A stretch of DNA of 38,332 bases from Lachnospiraceae bacterium (lineage in GTDB: Bacteria; Bacillota; Clostridia; Lachnospirales; Lachnospiraceae). A program made the position numbers and the translations under genes. The notes under the pieces were generated by a model that was given only the letters and a program-made list of their open reading frames with translations, ran no database searches and had not been told where the DNA came from. The stretch's first letter is position 1. Each line of letters opens with the position of its first letter. Location of the stretch: NCBI GenBank assembly GCA_011958945.1, contig BLLT01000012.1:1-38332 (forward strand). The letters are read 5' to 3'. Positions 25,021-33,574 of the stretch are shown in pieces.

Positions 25021-25242
25021 ATGGATTGGGAACCAGAAATCAAGGACAGCGGCTACCTGCCGGAAAAAGGGAAGCCAACAGAAGAAACCGTCTGCTACAA
25101 AATCGGCGGCACATACAATGAAGTGTCTACCTCCTGCGGCGGATCGGAACGGCTCCGCGACAAGATGATACGGCTCATAAAATCGGAAACCATAAAGTGG
25201 AAGAGGGTTGAGGAAAACTGCTTTTTAGAGTATACTTATTAA
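25021..25242 (+). CDS. TnpW-like small protein, mobile-element remnant
   Basis: A 73-residue protein whose centre reads KIGGTYNEVSTSCGG followed by ERLRDKMIRLIKSET. This matches my memory of the transposon-encoded TnpW family (R/K-IGGTTY-V then DK-RLI). The expected double Thr of IGGTTY is TYN here. No tyrosine or serine recombinase, relaxase or other conjugative gene is next to it, so it looks like a leftover from a departed element. The start lacks a good ribosome site and may not be expressed. Confidence 0.55.
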   Translation: MDWEPEIKDSGYLPEKGKPTEETVCYKIGGTYNEVSTSCGGSERLRDKMIRLIKSETIKWKRVEENCFLEYTY

Positions 25243-25289
25243 AAGTGCAGTTGATATAGGGTGTATAGGTATGGAGGAAAAACAAGAAA

Positions 25290-25610
25290 TTGATCAATAT
25301 TGAAAAATTGAAGGAATATTATAGACAAGACAAAATTATTATAAGTATTCATGCACAAGAACGATTGAGACAAAGAGGAATAAAGCAAAGAGACATTAAA
25401 AGATGTATTATGTCAGGGGAGATTATTGAGCAATATCCCGAGGACTTCCCATTTCCAAGTTGTTTAATATTTGGTTATACTAACAATGATAAAGTACTGC
25501 ATGTTGTGGCAAGTGATGAAGGAACAGTAAGCCGGATAATTACCGCATATTTCCCAAATAATGAAAAGTTTGAGGACGATTTGAAAACAAGAAAGGAGCC
25601 TGGACAATGA
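25290..25610 (+). CDS. DUF4258 protein, possible toxin of a toxin-antitoxin pair
   Basis: A 106-residue basic protein with the DUF4258 pattern: SIHAQERLRQRGI near 20-32, then DIKRCIMSGEIIEQYPED, and a beta-rich core with KVLHVVASD. DUF4258 has a RelE/MqsR-like fold and is often paired with a YgiT-type zinc-finger partner, here in a four-base overlap. The start appears to be TTG 25290, twelve bases from GGAGG. No in-frame ATG lies earlier without a stop. An mRNA-interferase role is an inference from family and pairing. Confidence 0.8.
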   Translation: MINIEKLKEYYRQDKIIISIHAQERLRQRGIKQRDIKRCIMSGEIIEQYPEDFPFPSCLIFGYTNNDKVLHVVASDEGTVSRIITAYFPNNEKFEDDLKTRKEPGQ

Positions 25611-25837
25611 AATGCACGAGTTGTAAATATGGAGAAATGCAGGAAGGGTCTACCACATATTTTACGCAGCTAAATGGCTGTTATGTGATTATTGAAAATG
25701 TTCCCTGTTTAAAATGCAGCCAGTGTGGCGAAGAATTTTTGGTTACGTCAGTTGCTGAAAAAATTGATGATATTTTGGATAGTGTGGAAAGAATAACGAG
25801 TAAAATTTTTATTTTGGATTATAAAACGGCGGCATAG
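25607..25837 (+). CDS. YgiT-type zinc finger protein, possible antitoxin
   Basis: A 76-residue protein with cysteines C3 and C6, then C34, C37 and C40, forming the CxxC...CxxC zinc site of YgiT/MqsA N-terminal domains. It contains CSQCGEEFLVTSVAEKIDD, the usual boundary to the C-terminal part. It lacks the helix-turn-helix domain of full MqsA, so DNA-binding autoregulation would need another factor. Its ATGA overlap with the DUF4258 stop shows coupling. Confidence 0.85.
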   Translation: MKCTSCKYGEMQEGSTTYFTQLNGCYVIIENVPCLKCSQCGEEFLVTSVAEKIDDILDSVERITSKIFILDYKTAA

Positions 25838-25913
25838 ATTAATATAAAAACACCCCATTGTATAATTTTATTTTTATGGTAAAATTACAAATAGAAGCTA
25901 CAAAAAGAAAGAC

Positions 25914-25933
25914 TTAAGGTTTTCTGTCCTTAA
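25914..25933 (+). other. Small hairpin before the STM4015 gene
   Basis: TTAAGG (25914-25919) pairs with CCTTAA (25928-25933), and TAAAA follows. It may be a weak terminator for the toxin-antitoxin-like pair. Confidence 0.3.
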
Positions 25934-25979
25934 TAAAACCAGGATACAAAAGCCGTGCGGAAATGGGGGTAAAAGGAAT

Positions 25980-26861
25980 TTGGGATCAGAGAATGGAAAA
26001 AACGAAAAGTGCAAAAAATTTATGTACAGTTATGATGAGTATGAAGAGCAGGGAAAAGGAGCGGAAACCCTGGTAGAGGATATTCTGGCGGACCCGGATT
26101 TCCCGGCGCTGAGGGAACTGGTGATTGGAGACTGGGGCAACTCATGGGAGGATGGCTGTCAGAAGATTCTGGACGGCATTGTGGAGCAGGCGGAACGTTT
26201 TTCTCATATTGAGAGTTTATTCATAGGCGATATGGACTATGAAGAATGCGAGGTGTCGTGGATTATACAGGGGGATTACAGCAGGCTGTGGGCAGCTATG
26301 CCGCAGCTTAAGGAATTGACGATTAAAGGAAGTACGGATTTGGAACTGGGTGAAATCTGTCATGAAGGGTTAGAGTCGCTGACCATTATTTGCGGAGGGC
26401 TTTCTCAGTCGGTGCTGCGCTCCATTCAGGATGCAAAACTGCCTGGGCTGAAAAAACTGCTGCTTTATATTGGCGTTGAAGCTTATGGATTTGACGGCGA
26501 TGAAAATACGGTAAAGGAACTTTTGGAAAAGGCGGATTTCCCGAAACTGACTTATCTGGGAATTGAAGACAGTGAAATACAGGACGAACTGGCCCAGGTT
26601 GTGCTGGAGAGCAAGTTTATGGGGCAAATTGAAACTTTGGATTTGGCTAACGGAACTTTGACGGATAAAGGCGGGGAACTGCTTTTAAAAGAACTCCCTA
26701 AATGGCCCAATGTGAAGAAGCTGGATGTTCATTATCATTATATGTCGGATGAAATGGCAGGAAAACTGGAAGCGCTTCCCCTGGAGGTAGATGCTTCTGA
26801 GGGGAACGAAGACGAGAGGTATAATGGCGAAATTTACAGAAATGCCATGCTGACGGAATGA
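25980..26861 (+). CDS. STM4015-family leucine-rich protein
   Basis: A cytosolic protein of about 293 residues with spaced leucine-rich units (LKELTIKG, LESLTIICGG, LKKLLLYIGVEAYGF, LTYLGIEDSE, IETLDLANG). The hallmark FIGDMDYEECEVSWI near 80-94 marks the STM4015 family. The start is TTG 25980 with AAGGA close upstream. ATG 26022 is an alternative but has no ribosome site. The function is unknown. It opens the STM4011-4015 cluster and overlaps the next gene by four bases. Confidence 0.85.
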   Translation: MGSENGKNEKCKKFMYSYDEYEEQGKGAETLVEDILADPDFPALRELVIGDWGNSWEDGCQKILDGIVEQAERFSHIESLFIGDMDYEECEVSWIIQGDYSRLWAAMPQLKELTIKGSTDLELGEICHEGLESLTIICGGLSQSVLRSIQDAKLPGLKKLLLYIGVEAYGFDGDENTVKELLEKADFPKLTYLGIEDSEIQDELAQVVLESKFMGQIETLDLANGTLTDKGGELLLKELPKWPNVKKLDVHYHYMSDEMAGKLEALPLEVDASEGNEDERYNGEIYRNAMLTE

Positions 26862-27907
26862 GGCAGGCAGTACTTCTGGGAAATCCGGACACAAAACGAA
26901 CGGAATATTTAAGGCAGGCGGCAGCACGGGCGGCTGTGCCTGTCCTTTTTGTAGATTGGGCGGATTATACGGGCTGGATAGATAATATGGAGGATAATCC
27001 GGGGGGCGGATATTTTCTGAAAATAGACCCGCCCCTTTGGAAAAGCTATGCACTGGGGGAACTGGATGGTCTGGTAAGCGGGTATAGAGGGCGGTTGGAG
27101 GAACTGGAAAGGGCGGCCCAAAGGCATCCCATAGAATTTCTGAATACTCCTTTGTCCATAGGGCAGCTTTTGGATAAAAGGGAATGCAAAGCAAGGCTGT
27201 CGGCGTTTGGCCTGCCGGTAACGGAGATGCTGCAGGGGCGGAAGGGAAGGACAGCCGGCAAACTTCTGGAAGAAATGAAGGAGCAAGGGGTTTGCCAGGT
27301 ATTCATCAAACCGGTAAATGGCTCTGGGGCAGCCGGTGTATCGGCGTTTCGGTGGCAGCCGCGGACGGGGCAGATGGCGCTTTATACTTGTGCGCTGGAA
27401 CGGCCGGATACGGGATTTGTCAATACGAAGTGTCTGAGGCGTTTTTCCAAGCCGGCGGAAGTGGTTTCGCTGCTGGACAAACTTTTAAACTTGGACTGTG
27501 TTGTGGAGCGCTGGTATGCAAAAGCCGAATATCAGGGTTATTCTTATGATCTGCGGGCAGTGATGCAGGAAGAACGGATGGATTTTCTTCTGGCGAGGTT
27601 GTCCAAGGGGCCGATTACGAACCTGCATCTGAATAATCACCCGCTGGAGGCGGCAGCATTGGGCCTTTCCAAAACGGTGCTGGAGGAGGTCGAGAGGGTA
27701 TGCAGGAAGGCTATGGATTGCTTTCCGGGGCTTAGAAGCGCGGGAATAGATATTTTGCTGGAAAAAGGGAGTTTAAGGCCGAGAATTATAGAAATGAACG
27801 CCCAAGGGGATTTGATTTATCAGGATATTTATAATCACAATGTAATTTACAGCCACCAGGCAGAGATGATGAAGCGGTGGATGGAAACCGGAAATGGTAT
27901 GAGATGA
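26858..27907 (+). CDS. STM4014-family protein (ATP-grasp-like)
   Basis: A 349-residue protein that starts in an ATGA overlap with STM4015. The middle contains VFIKPVNGSGAAGVSAF (about 148-164), which resembles the ATP-grasp glycine-rich loop with its lysine. The C-terminal RIIEMNAQGDLIYQD carries the metal-binding Glu-x-Asn pattern of ATP-grasp ligases. If active it would form an amide or peptide bond from a carboxylate and an amine. Its substrate is not known. The N-terminal about 100 residues contain NTPLSIGQLLDKRECK, typical of the ATP-grasp lid and linker. Confidence 0.85.
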   Translation: MRQAVLLGNPDTKRTEYLRQAAARAAVPVLFVDWADYTGWIDNMEDNPGGGYFLKIDPPLWKSYALGELDGLVSGYRGRLEELERAAQRHPIEFLNTPLSIGQLLDKRECKARLSAFGLPVTEMLQGRKGRTAGKLLEEMKEQGVCQVFIKPVNGSGAAGVSAFRWQPRTGQMALYTCALERPDTGFVNTKCLRRFSKPAEVVSLLDKLLNLDCVVERWYAKAEYQGYSYDLRAVMQEERMDFLLARLSKGPITNLHLNNHPLEAAALGLSKTVLEEVERVCRKAMDCFPGLRSAGIDILLEKGSLRPRIIEMNAQGDLIYQDIYNHNVIYSHQAEMMKRWMETGNGMR

Positions 27908-27980
27908 AATGCCGGACGAAAACTGTCATGGGTGGAAGGAATAAAACAGTGGGCAGAAACCGGTACAGGAGGGAAAGAGA

Positions 27981-28859
27981 GTGAGCGGTAAAGAAAAGAT
28001 AACGGAACAGGAAGTGCCTATGCGCTTATTTGCGCCATCGAAAAGTGCCAGGAAACCTTCGGTGGACATGAATCAGGTAGTAGGGAAATGTGATATCCTT
28101 ATGATTTGCCTGGATACTCTGCGTTATGACGTGGCACATCAGGAGGAGTCGGCAGGAAATACTCCTGTGTTAAACCGATATGGAACATGGGAAAAATGCC
28201 AGGCGCCGGGTAATTTCACCTATCCTTCCCATCACGCCATGTTTTCAGGTTTTTTTCCTTGCAAATACGATGCCAGGAATATGACGGACAGAGAACTTCT
28301 ATTTTTCCCAAAAGCAATCGGGCTTGGTAAAAAGACGCCGGAGGGGGCCTATGGGTTTTCCGGCAGTACGATTATGGAAGGGCTGGAAAAGGATGGCTAT
28401 GAGACATGGTGTGTGGGCGGTGTGGCTTTTTTTGACAAACGCTCGGATATGGGGAAGGTGTTTCCGGGGTTTTTCCAAAAAAGCTATTGGAATCCTTCCT
28501 TTTCCTGTCCGGTGAAGGAGAGTACGAAAAACCAGGTGGATTTCCTTTTGAAAAAAATCGAAGCTGCGGATCGGGAAAAACGAATTTTCCTTTACCTGAA
28601 TGTGGATGCCATCCATTATCCCAATTATTTTTATCTGGAAGGGGCGGTCCATGACGGCCTGGACAGCCATGCAGCGGCGCTGCGGTATGTGGACGGGGAA
28701 CTGGGACGCCTGTTTGAGGGGTGGAAAAAGAAGCGGGGCGATACTTTTGTGATTTGCTGTTCGGACCATGGCACATGCTATGGGGAGGATGGCTGCCAGT
28801 TCCACGGCATCAACCATCCGGCGGTGAATACAATTCCGTATAAACATTTTTTCCTGTAG
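27981..28859 (+). CDS. STM4013/SEN3800-family hydrolase (alkaline phosphatase superfamily)
   Basis: GTG start with AGGAGGG seven bases upstream; 292 residues. The sulfatase/phosphatase fold is shown by LMICLDTLRYDVA (D45, metal ligand), FTYPSHHAMFSG near 77-88, CCSDHGTCYG (D262, H263) and CQFHG (H275), which together form the expected metal-binding set. There is no signal peptide, so the enzyme should work in the cytosol, unlike most sulfatases. The gap to the next gene is 93 bases and holds no other gene. The substrate is unknown. Confidence 0.87.
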   Translation: MSGKEKITEQEVPMRLFAPSKSARKPSVDMNQVVGKCDILMICLDTLRYDVAHQEESAGNTPVLNRYGTWEKCQAPGNFTYPSHHAMFSGFFPCKYDARNMTDRELLFFPKAIGLGKKTPEGAYGFSGSTIMEGLEKDGYETWCVGGVAFFDKRSDMGKVFPGFFQKSYWNPSFSCPVKESTKNQVDFLLKKIEAADREKRIFLYLNVDAIHYPNYFYLEGAVHDGLDSHAAALRYVDGELGRLFEGWKKKRGDTFVICCSDHGTCYGEDGCQFHGINHPAVNTIPYKHFFL

Positions 28860-28952
28860 CATAATGAGCCAGGTTTCCAAGCTGCCGGCAGCAGGGGAAG
28901 TCCTGGAACGCGGCAGGGATCGCAGAACAAAATATTAGGAGAACAATGCCAC

Positions 28953-30263
28953 ATGAATCCTTACATACAATATATGTACAGTTATCCCCATAAAACGGCA
29001 TACCGCCCGCTGGAGGGCATTTCTTTAAAGGAGTATGCCCATTTGCTGGCCGGGAGCGGGCATGGGCTATATTTACATATTCCATTCTGCCAGACAAAAT
29101 GCGGATATTGCAATCTGTTTTCGGCAGCGGGGCATGGGGAAAAAGAAATGGATTGGTATTTGGATGCCGTAGAACGCCAAAGCAGCCAATATAGTGAATT
29201 GCTGGGGCCATATCAGCCAGTATTTTCGGAAATGATAATTGGCGGCGGCACCCCATTGCTTTTGACAAAAAAGCAGCTGGATCGTATGTTTTCCATGATG
29301 GAAAATTTTTTCACATTTAGCAAGGACAGGGAATTGGTGGTTGAAACAGCGCCTAATCAGACATCGAAGGAAAAGCTGGAGGTCTTACGGCAGGCAGGGG
29401 TGACCAGGGTGAGCATGGGGATTCAGAGTTTTTCCGATGGGGAACTTGCCGCCTTGGGAAGAGGGCATAGGGCGCAAAAGGCCAGGGAGGCTTTGGCTCT
29501 TTTGAAATCCTTTGATTTTCCATGTATCAATGTGGATTTTATCTATGGGATTCCAGGGCAGACGGCGGATAGCCTGTTGGGTTCGCTAAAGGAAGCGTTG
29601 GATTTTGGCCCGGATGAAATTTTTCTGTACCCTTTATATGTGAGGCATGGCGTCAGGCTGGAATCGGAAGGAATTGTTCCTGACGGGGAAGCCGCTTTGG
29701 AACAGTACCGGAGGGCAAGCGGCTTTTTGCGGGAAAAGGGCTACCGGCAGGATTCTATGCGAAGGTTTGTAAAACGCAAGGGGGAGAGGGCTTTTTCGGA
29801 ATGCGGTATGGGCACTTCTCTGGCGCTTGGCTGTGGGGGGAGGAGTTACTTGGGAAACCTTCATTTTTGTACCCCTTATGAGGTTGGGGGAAGAGAATGC
29901 CTGGAGCAGATAAAAAGATTTGAGGATACGGAGGATTTCACCAGGATTGTTCATGGAATTGTGTTGGATGAGGGTGAAATAAAGCGGCGCTATGTGCTCC
30001 GGCATCTGCTGATTCATCCAGGCCTGGATGCAGAGCGGTATGAGGAGCATTTCAAAAGCCGGGCCATGGATGATTTCCCTATACTGTCCAGATGGGCGGA
30101 ACAGGGATTTTTGCATGGGGATAGATTTCTTGGATTGACGGAAAAGGGGCTGGAATGGTCCGATTATTTAGGCCCTAAGCTGATTTCGCCTGAAATTAAG
30201 AAAGCAATGGATGAATGGGAGGAACAGCACAGTTCAGTAAAAGGTGGATGGCTGAGCGAATAG
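28953..30263 (+). CDS. STM4012-family radical SAM protein (HemN/HemW-like)
   Basis: A 436-residue protein. The 4Fe-4S/SAM motif is CQTKCGYC with C46, C50 and C53, in the LYLHIPFC context shared with coproporphyrinogen oxidase-like HemN. Later motifs are IGGGTPLLL, TRVSMGIQSFSD and DFIYGIPGQT, all HemN-like. The C-terminal region has a wing with LRHLLIHPGLDAERY. It is unlikely to be a true HemN given its cluster. AGGAG lies about eleven bases before the ATG. Partner of the STM4011 radical SAM protein downstream. Confidence 0.9.
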   Translation: MNPYIQYMYSYPHKTAYRPLEGISLKEYAHLLAGSGHGLYLHIPFCQTKCGYCNLFSAAGHGEKEMDWYLDAVERQSSQYSELLGPYQPVFSEMIIGGGTPLLLTKKQLDRMFSMMENFFTFSKDRELVVETAPNQTSKEKLEVLRQAGVTRVSMGIQSFSDGELAALGRGHRAQKAREALALLKSFDFPCINVDFIYGIPGQTADSLLGSLKEALDFGPDEIFLYPLYVRHGVRLESEGIVPDGEAALEQYRRASGFLREKGYRQDSMRRFVKRKGERAFSECGMGTSLALGCGGRSYLGNLHFCTPYEVGGRECLEQIKRFEDTEDFTRIVHGIVLDEGEIKRRYVLRHLLIHPGLDAERYEEHFKSRAMDDFPILSRWAEQGFLHGDRFLGLTEKGLEWSDYLGPKLISPEIKKAMDEWEEQHSSVKGGWLSE

Positions 30264-30314
30264 GGGAGCAAGACAGTATGGCAAATCAGTATGGTAAATG
30301 AGAAGAGGAGGAGC

Positions 30315-32078
30315 ATGGCTGACAGGAGAAAAAACAGTCATATGATTTTATACCGGGGCAGCTTAAAAAGCTGTAATTACCGTTGTTCTTATTGTCCTTT
30401 TTCCAAAAGAGCGATGTCGAAAGGGGAACTGGAAAAGGATGAGGAACAGTGGGATTCTTTTGTCCGGTCTTTGGCGGAAAAGGGCCATGCATTAGGAGTG
30501 GGTGCGCTGATGGTGGTTCCCTATGGGGAAGCGTTGATTCATCCCTGGTATTGGGAAGGGTTTGCGCGTATCAGCGGCCTTTCTTTTATGGATGGAGTGG
30601 GGGCTCAGACCAATCTCAGCTTTTCGGTGGAAGAAGCGCTGGAGGGCTTCCGGAAGGCCGGCGGGAAAGTGGAGAAGTTAAGGGTTTGGGCTACGTTTCA
30701 TCCGGAAATGACACAGCCGGGGGAGTTTGCCAGGAAGTGTAACGCCTTAAAAAGTTTGGGCGCGGCGGTTTGTGCCGGGGCGGTGGGAGTGCCGCAGAAT
30801 CTGGAAATAATCCGTCGGCTAAAAAGGGAACTGCCGGAAGACATTTATTTGTGGATTAACAAGATGGATGGCCTGGGGCGGCCCTATACCCGGGAAGAAA
30901 AGGAAGAATTCCTGGAGATAGACCCGTATTTTCTAAGGGAATTGGCATCAGTTCCATCAGATGTAACCCAATGCGAGGGGCGGCTTTTCGTGGAAGGGAA
31001 TGGAGGGCTTCGTACTTGTAACATTGGCCCGCTGTTGGAGGAACGTTGGGAAGATATTTGCAAAAAGGTGGTGGAAGAGGCCGAGGCATCGCCATCCGGC
31101 CTGACTGCTGCAGGATGGAACAAGGGGAAAAGCGGGCAGGAAAATGAGGAATGGAAGAAGGAAAGGGGAGTTTTTCCGGTGTCCAAATGCGGGCGTAAGC
31201 GATGCTCCTGCTATCTTGCCTATGGAGGACGAAAGAATTATTGGAATGGGATGCTCTTTGGCCAGTATCCCTTATACCGCCTTCTCAAGCGCCCAAAAGC
31301 GGTGTTCCTTGATATTGATGGAACGTTGCTGCCGGGGGATGATATGGGCATGAAGCCGGTTTTGGACAGAGGCATGGGTAAGGGGGCATCTCTTTCGAAG
31401 CAGGCGGTTCCGGCTATTGTGCAGGCAGGGCTGGAAGGGCTTTACCGTGAGGGTATTCCCCTCTTTTTCGCTACTGCCTTGCCCATAAATGATGCAAAAA
31501 GACGTTGCCGCAAGGTATGGCCTTTGTTCCGCGGGGGAATTTTTGCCGGCGGCTCCCACCTTTTGATGAAAGAGGCGTTAGTGAAGGGAACTGATAGGGA
31601 GAAGGGGGCAGAAGAAGGGGAAAGAGAGGTTTTCCACTATATGGAGGAGTCTGTTTTGAAGGAATTAGAACTTTTAAAACAGAAATATTTTTTCCGGATA
31701 CTGCCCGTCCGAAATGATAAAAAACTATATAAAGTAACGTTGCTGCGCCCATCCCATAAAGCCTGGGAGGAACGGGAAGCGGGAGAATTGTTTGGAACTT
31801 TGAGGGAAGAAGCCGTATATGGGATGCGCTATTTTGTGGAAGATAACTGTCTGCAGATTGTGGCAAAGGAAGCGACAAAAGCAAACGGGGTAAAGGAATT
31901 GTGCCGATGGATGAAAATTGCGCCAAAAGAAATATTTGCGGCTGGAAATTCCAAGGAAGATGAAGAGATGATGAAGCTGTGCTTAGGCAAAGAAAACTGC
32001 CGGGCGGATATAATCGATGGCGGGAGCAAAGAAATGGAATCCGAGAGGCTGAACCGTACAATGACAATCATAGATTAA
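30315..32078 (+). CDS. STM4011-family radical SAM protein fused to a HAD-type phosphatase
   Basis: Residues about 1-310 form the STM4011 radical SAM part, with CNYRCSYC (C20, C24, C27), LMVVPYGEALIHP and, near 290, a further cysteine-rich segment CGRKRCSCYLAYGG that may bind a second cluster. From about 328 a HAD domain begins: VFLDIDGTLLP (D333, D335), then FFATALPINDAKRR and, near the end, ATKANGVKEL and AAGNSKEDEEM, the usual lysine and acidic motifs. ATG 30315 (GAGGAG just upstream) is chosen. ATG 30291 and ATG 30342 are in-frame alternatives. The single 587-residue chain joins two activities of the pathway. Downstream rarA begins 13 bases later. Confidence 0.88.
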   Translation: MADRRKNSHMILYRGSLKSCNYRCSYCPFSKRAMSKGELEKDEEQWDSFVRSLAEKGHALGVGALMVVPYGEALIHPWYWEGFARISGLSFMDGVGAQTNLSFSVEEALEGFRKAGGKVEKLRVWATFHPEMTQPGEFARKCNALKSLGAAVCAGAVGVPQNLEIIRRLKRELPEDIYLWINKMDGLGRPYTREEKEEFLEIDPYFLRELASVPSDVTQCEGRLFVEGNGGLRTCNIGPLLEERWEDICKKVVEEAEASPSGLTAAGWNKGKSGQENEEWKKERGVFPVSKCGRKRCSCYLAYGGRKNYWNGMLFGQYPLYRLLKRPKAVFLDIDGTLLPGDDMGMKPVLDRGMGKGASLSKQAVPAIVQAGLEGLYREGIPLFFATALPINDAKRRCRKVWPLFRGGIFAGGSHLLMKEALVKGTDREKGAEEGEREVFHYMEESVLKELELLKQKYFFRILPVRNDKKLYKVTLLRPSHKAWEEREAGELFGTLREEAVYGMRYFVEDNCLQIVAKEATKANGVKELCRWMKIAPKEIFAAGNSKEDEEMMKLCLGKENCRADIIDGGSKEMESERLNRTMTIID

Positions 32079-32091
32079 GGAGAAACAGATC

Positions 32092-33429
32092 ATGGATTTA
32101 TTTGAATATATGAGAAATACAAATATGGAAAAAGAGTCCCCCCTGGCAGCCAGACTTCGGCCTAAAACGCTGGAGGAGGTGGTAGGGCAGCAGCATATTA
32201 TAGGGAAGGATAAACTGCTCTACCGGGCGATTAAGGCGGATAAACTTAGTTCTATAATTTTATACGGACCTCCGGGAACGGGAAAGACAACCCTGGCTAA
32301 AGTAATTGCCAACACCACCAGCGCGGAGTTTACCCAGATTAATGCCACGGTGGCCGGGAAGAAGGATATGGAAGGGGTGGTGGCAAAAGCTAAGGACATG
32401 CAGGGGATGTATGGCCGCAAGACGATATTGTTTATCGATGAAATACATAGATTTAACAAAGGGCAGCAGGATTATCTGCTTCCTTTTGTGGAGGACGGCA
32501 CGTTAATTTTAATCGGGGCAACTACGGAAAATCCTTATTTCGAAGTAAACGGGGCATTGATTTCCCGCTCCATCGTTTTTGAACTTAAACCGCTTTCCAG
32601 GGAAGATATAAAGACATTGTTAAAACGGGCTGTCTATGATAAGGACAGAGGGATGGGGGCTTACGAAGCGGAAATCGAGGAAGATGCCTTAGATTTTCTG
32701 GCAGAACTGTCCGGCGGGGATGCCAGGCATGCTTTGAATGCGGTAGAACTGGGCATTATGACAACCCAGCGTGGCAGTGACGGGAAGATACACATTACAG
32801 TGGAGGTAGCGCAGGAATGCATTCAGAAGCGGGTGATGCGCTATGACAAGACGGGGGATAACCATTATGACACGATTTCCGCATTCATTAAAAGCATGAG
32901 GGGGTCGGACCCGGATGCAGCGGTGTACTATCTGGCGCGGATGCTGTATGCGGGGGAAAGCGTTACCTTTATTGCCAGGCGGATTATGATCAGTGCGGCG
33001 GAAGACGTGGGGAATGCAGACCCCAATGCCCTCCAGGTAGCGGTGAGCGCTTCCCTTGCGGCGGAGCGGATAGGAATGCCGGAAGCCCAGATTATTCTGG
33101 CTCAGGCCGTTGCCTATGTGGCCAGTGCACCGAAAAGCAATGCGGCGGTAGAGGCCATCGGCAAGGCAGCGAAAGCAGTGGAAGAGACAGGGAATTTACC
33201 CATTCCTGTTCATCTGCAGGATGCTCATTATAAAGGGGCGTCCAAGCTGGGGCATGGAACCGGATACCTGTATGCCCATGACTATCCCAACCATTATGTG
33301 AAACAGCAGTATCTTCCCTACGAATTGAGCGGAAGAGAGTTTTACAGGCCGTCGGGAAATGGCTATGAGGTAAAGATTAAGGAGCATATGGCGAGGATTA
33401 AAAAAGAGGCGGAAGCGGAAAAGAATTGA
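32092..33429 (+). CDS. rarA: Replication-associated recombination protein RarA (MgsA) AAA+ ATPase
   Basis: A 445-residue AAA+ protein that acts on stalled replication forks and single-stranded DNA in the cytosol. Walker A is GPPGTGKT (59-66), Walker B is TILFIDEIHRFN (about 113-124), sensor 1 is IGATTENP, and an arginine-finger region SRSI follows. The C-terminal MgsA domain (about 265-425) contains MRGSDPDAAVYYLARML and the AHDYPNHYVKQQYLP motif. AAGGAG precedes the ATG. Full length and well conserved; placed after the STM cluster, it is probably only a chromosomal neighbour. Confidence 0.96.
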   Translation: MDLFEYMRNTNMEKESPLAARLRPKTLEEVVGQQHIIGKDKLLYRAIKADKLSSIILYGPPGTGKTTLAKVIANTTSAEFTQINATVAGKKDMEGVVAKAKDMQGMYGRKTILFIDEIHRFNKGQQDYLLPFVEDGTLILIGATTENPYFEVNGALISRSIVFELKPLSREDIKTLLKRAVYDKDRGMGAYEAEIEEDALDFLAELSGGDARHALNAVELGIMTTQRGSDGKIHITVEVAQECIQKRVMRYDKTGDNHYDTISAFIKSMRGSDPDAAVYYLARMLYAGESVTFIARRIMISAAEDVGNADPNALQVAVSASLAAERIGMPEAQIILAQAVAYVASAPKSNAAVEAIGKAAKAVEETGNLPIPVHLQDAHYKGASKLGHGTGYLYAHDYPNHYVKQQYLPYELSGREFYRPSGNGYEVKIKEHMARIKKEAEAEKN

Positions 33430-33574
33430 TAAGAAAGTGATTTTTTATGGATTGTTTGTGCGGCTGAAAAAGCATGGGGAGGGATGGGGGCAGGCCCTAT
33501 CATGGGTGAATTTGCAGTAATGGATAATAAAAAGGCCTGTCTGCGGACAAAAGGCAGTGTAAGGAGTTAAAGAA

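Noticed and set aside
28978-28990. DnaA-box-like TTATCCCCA inside the STM4012 gene
   Set aside because: A single site within coding sequence with no companions.
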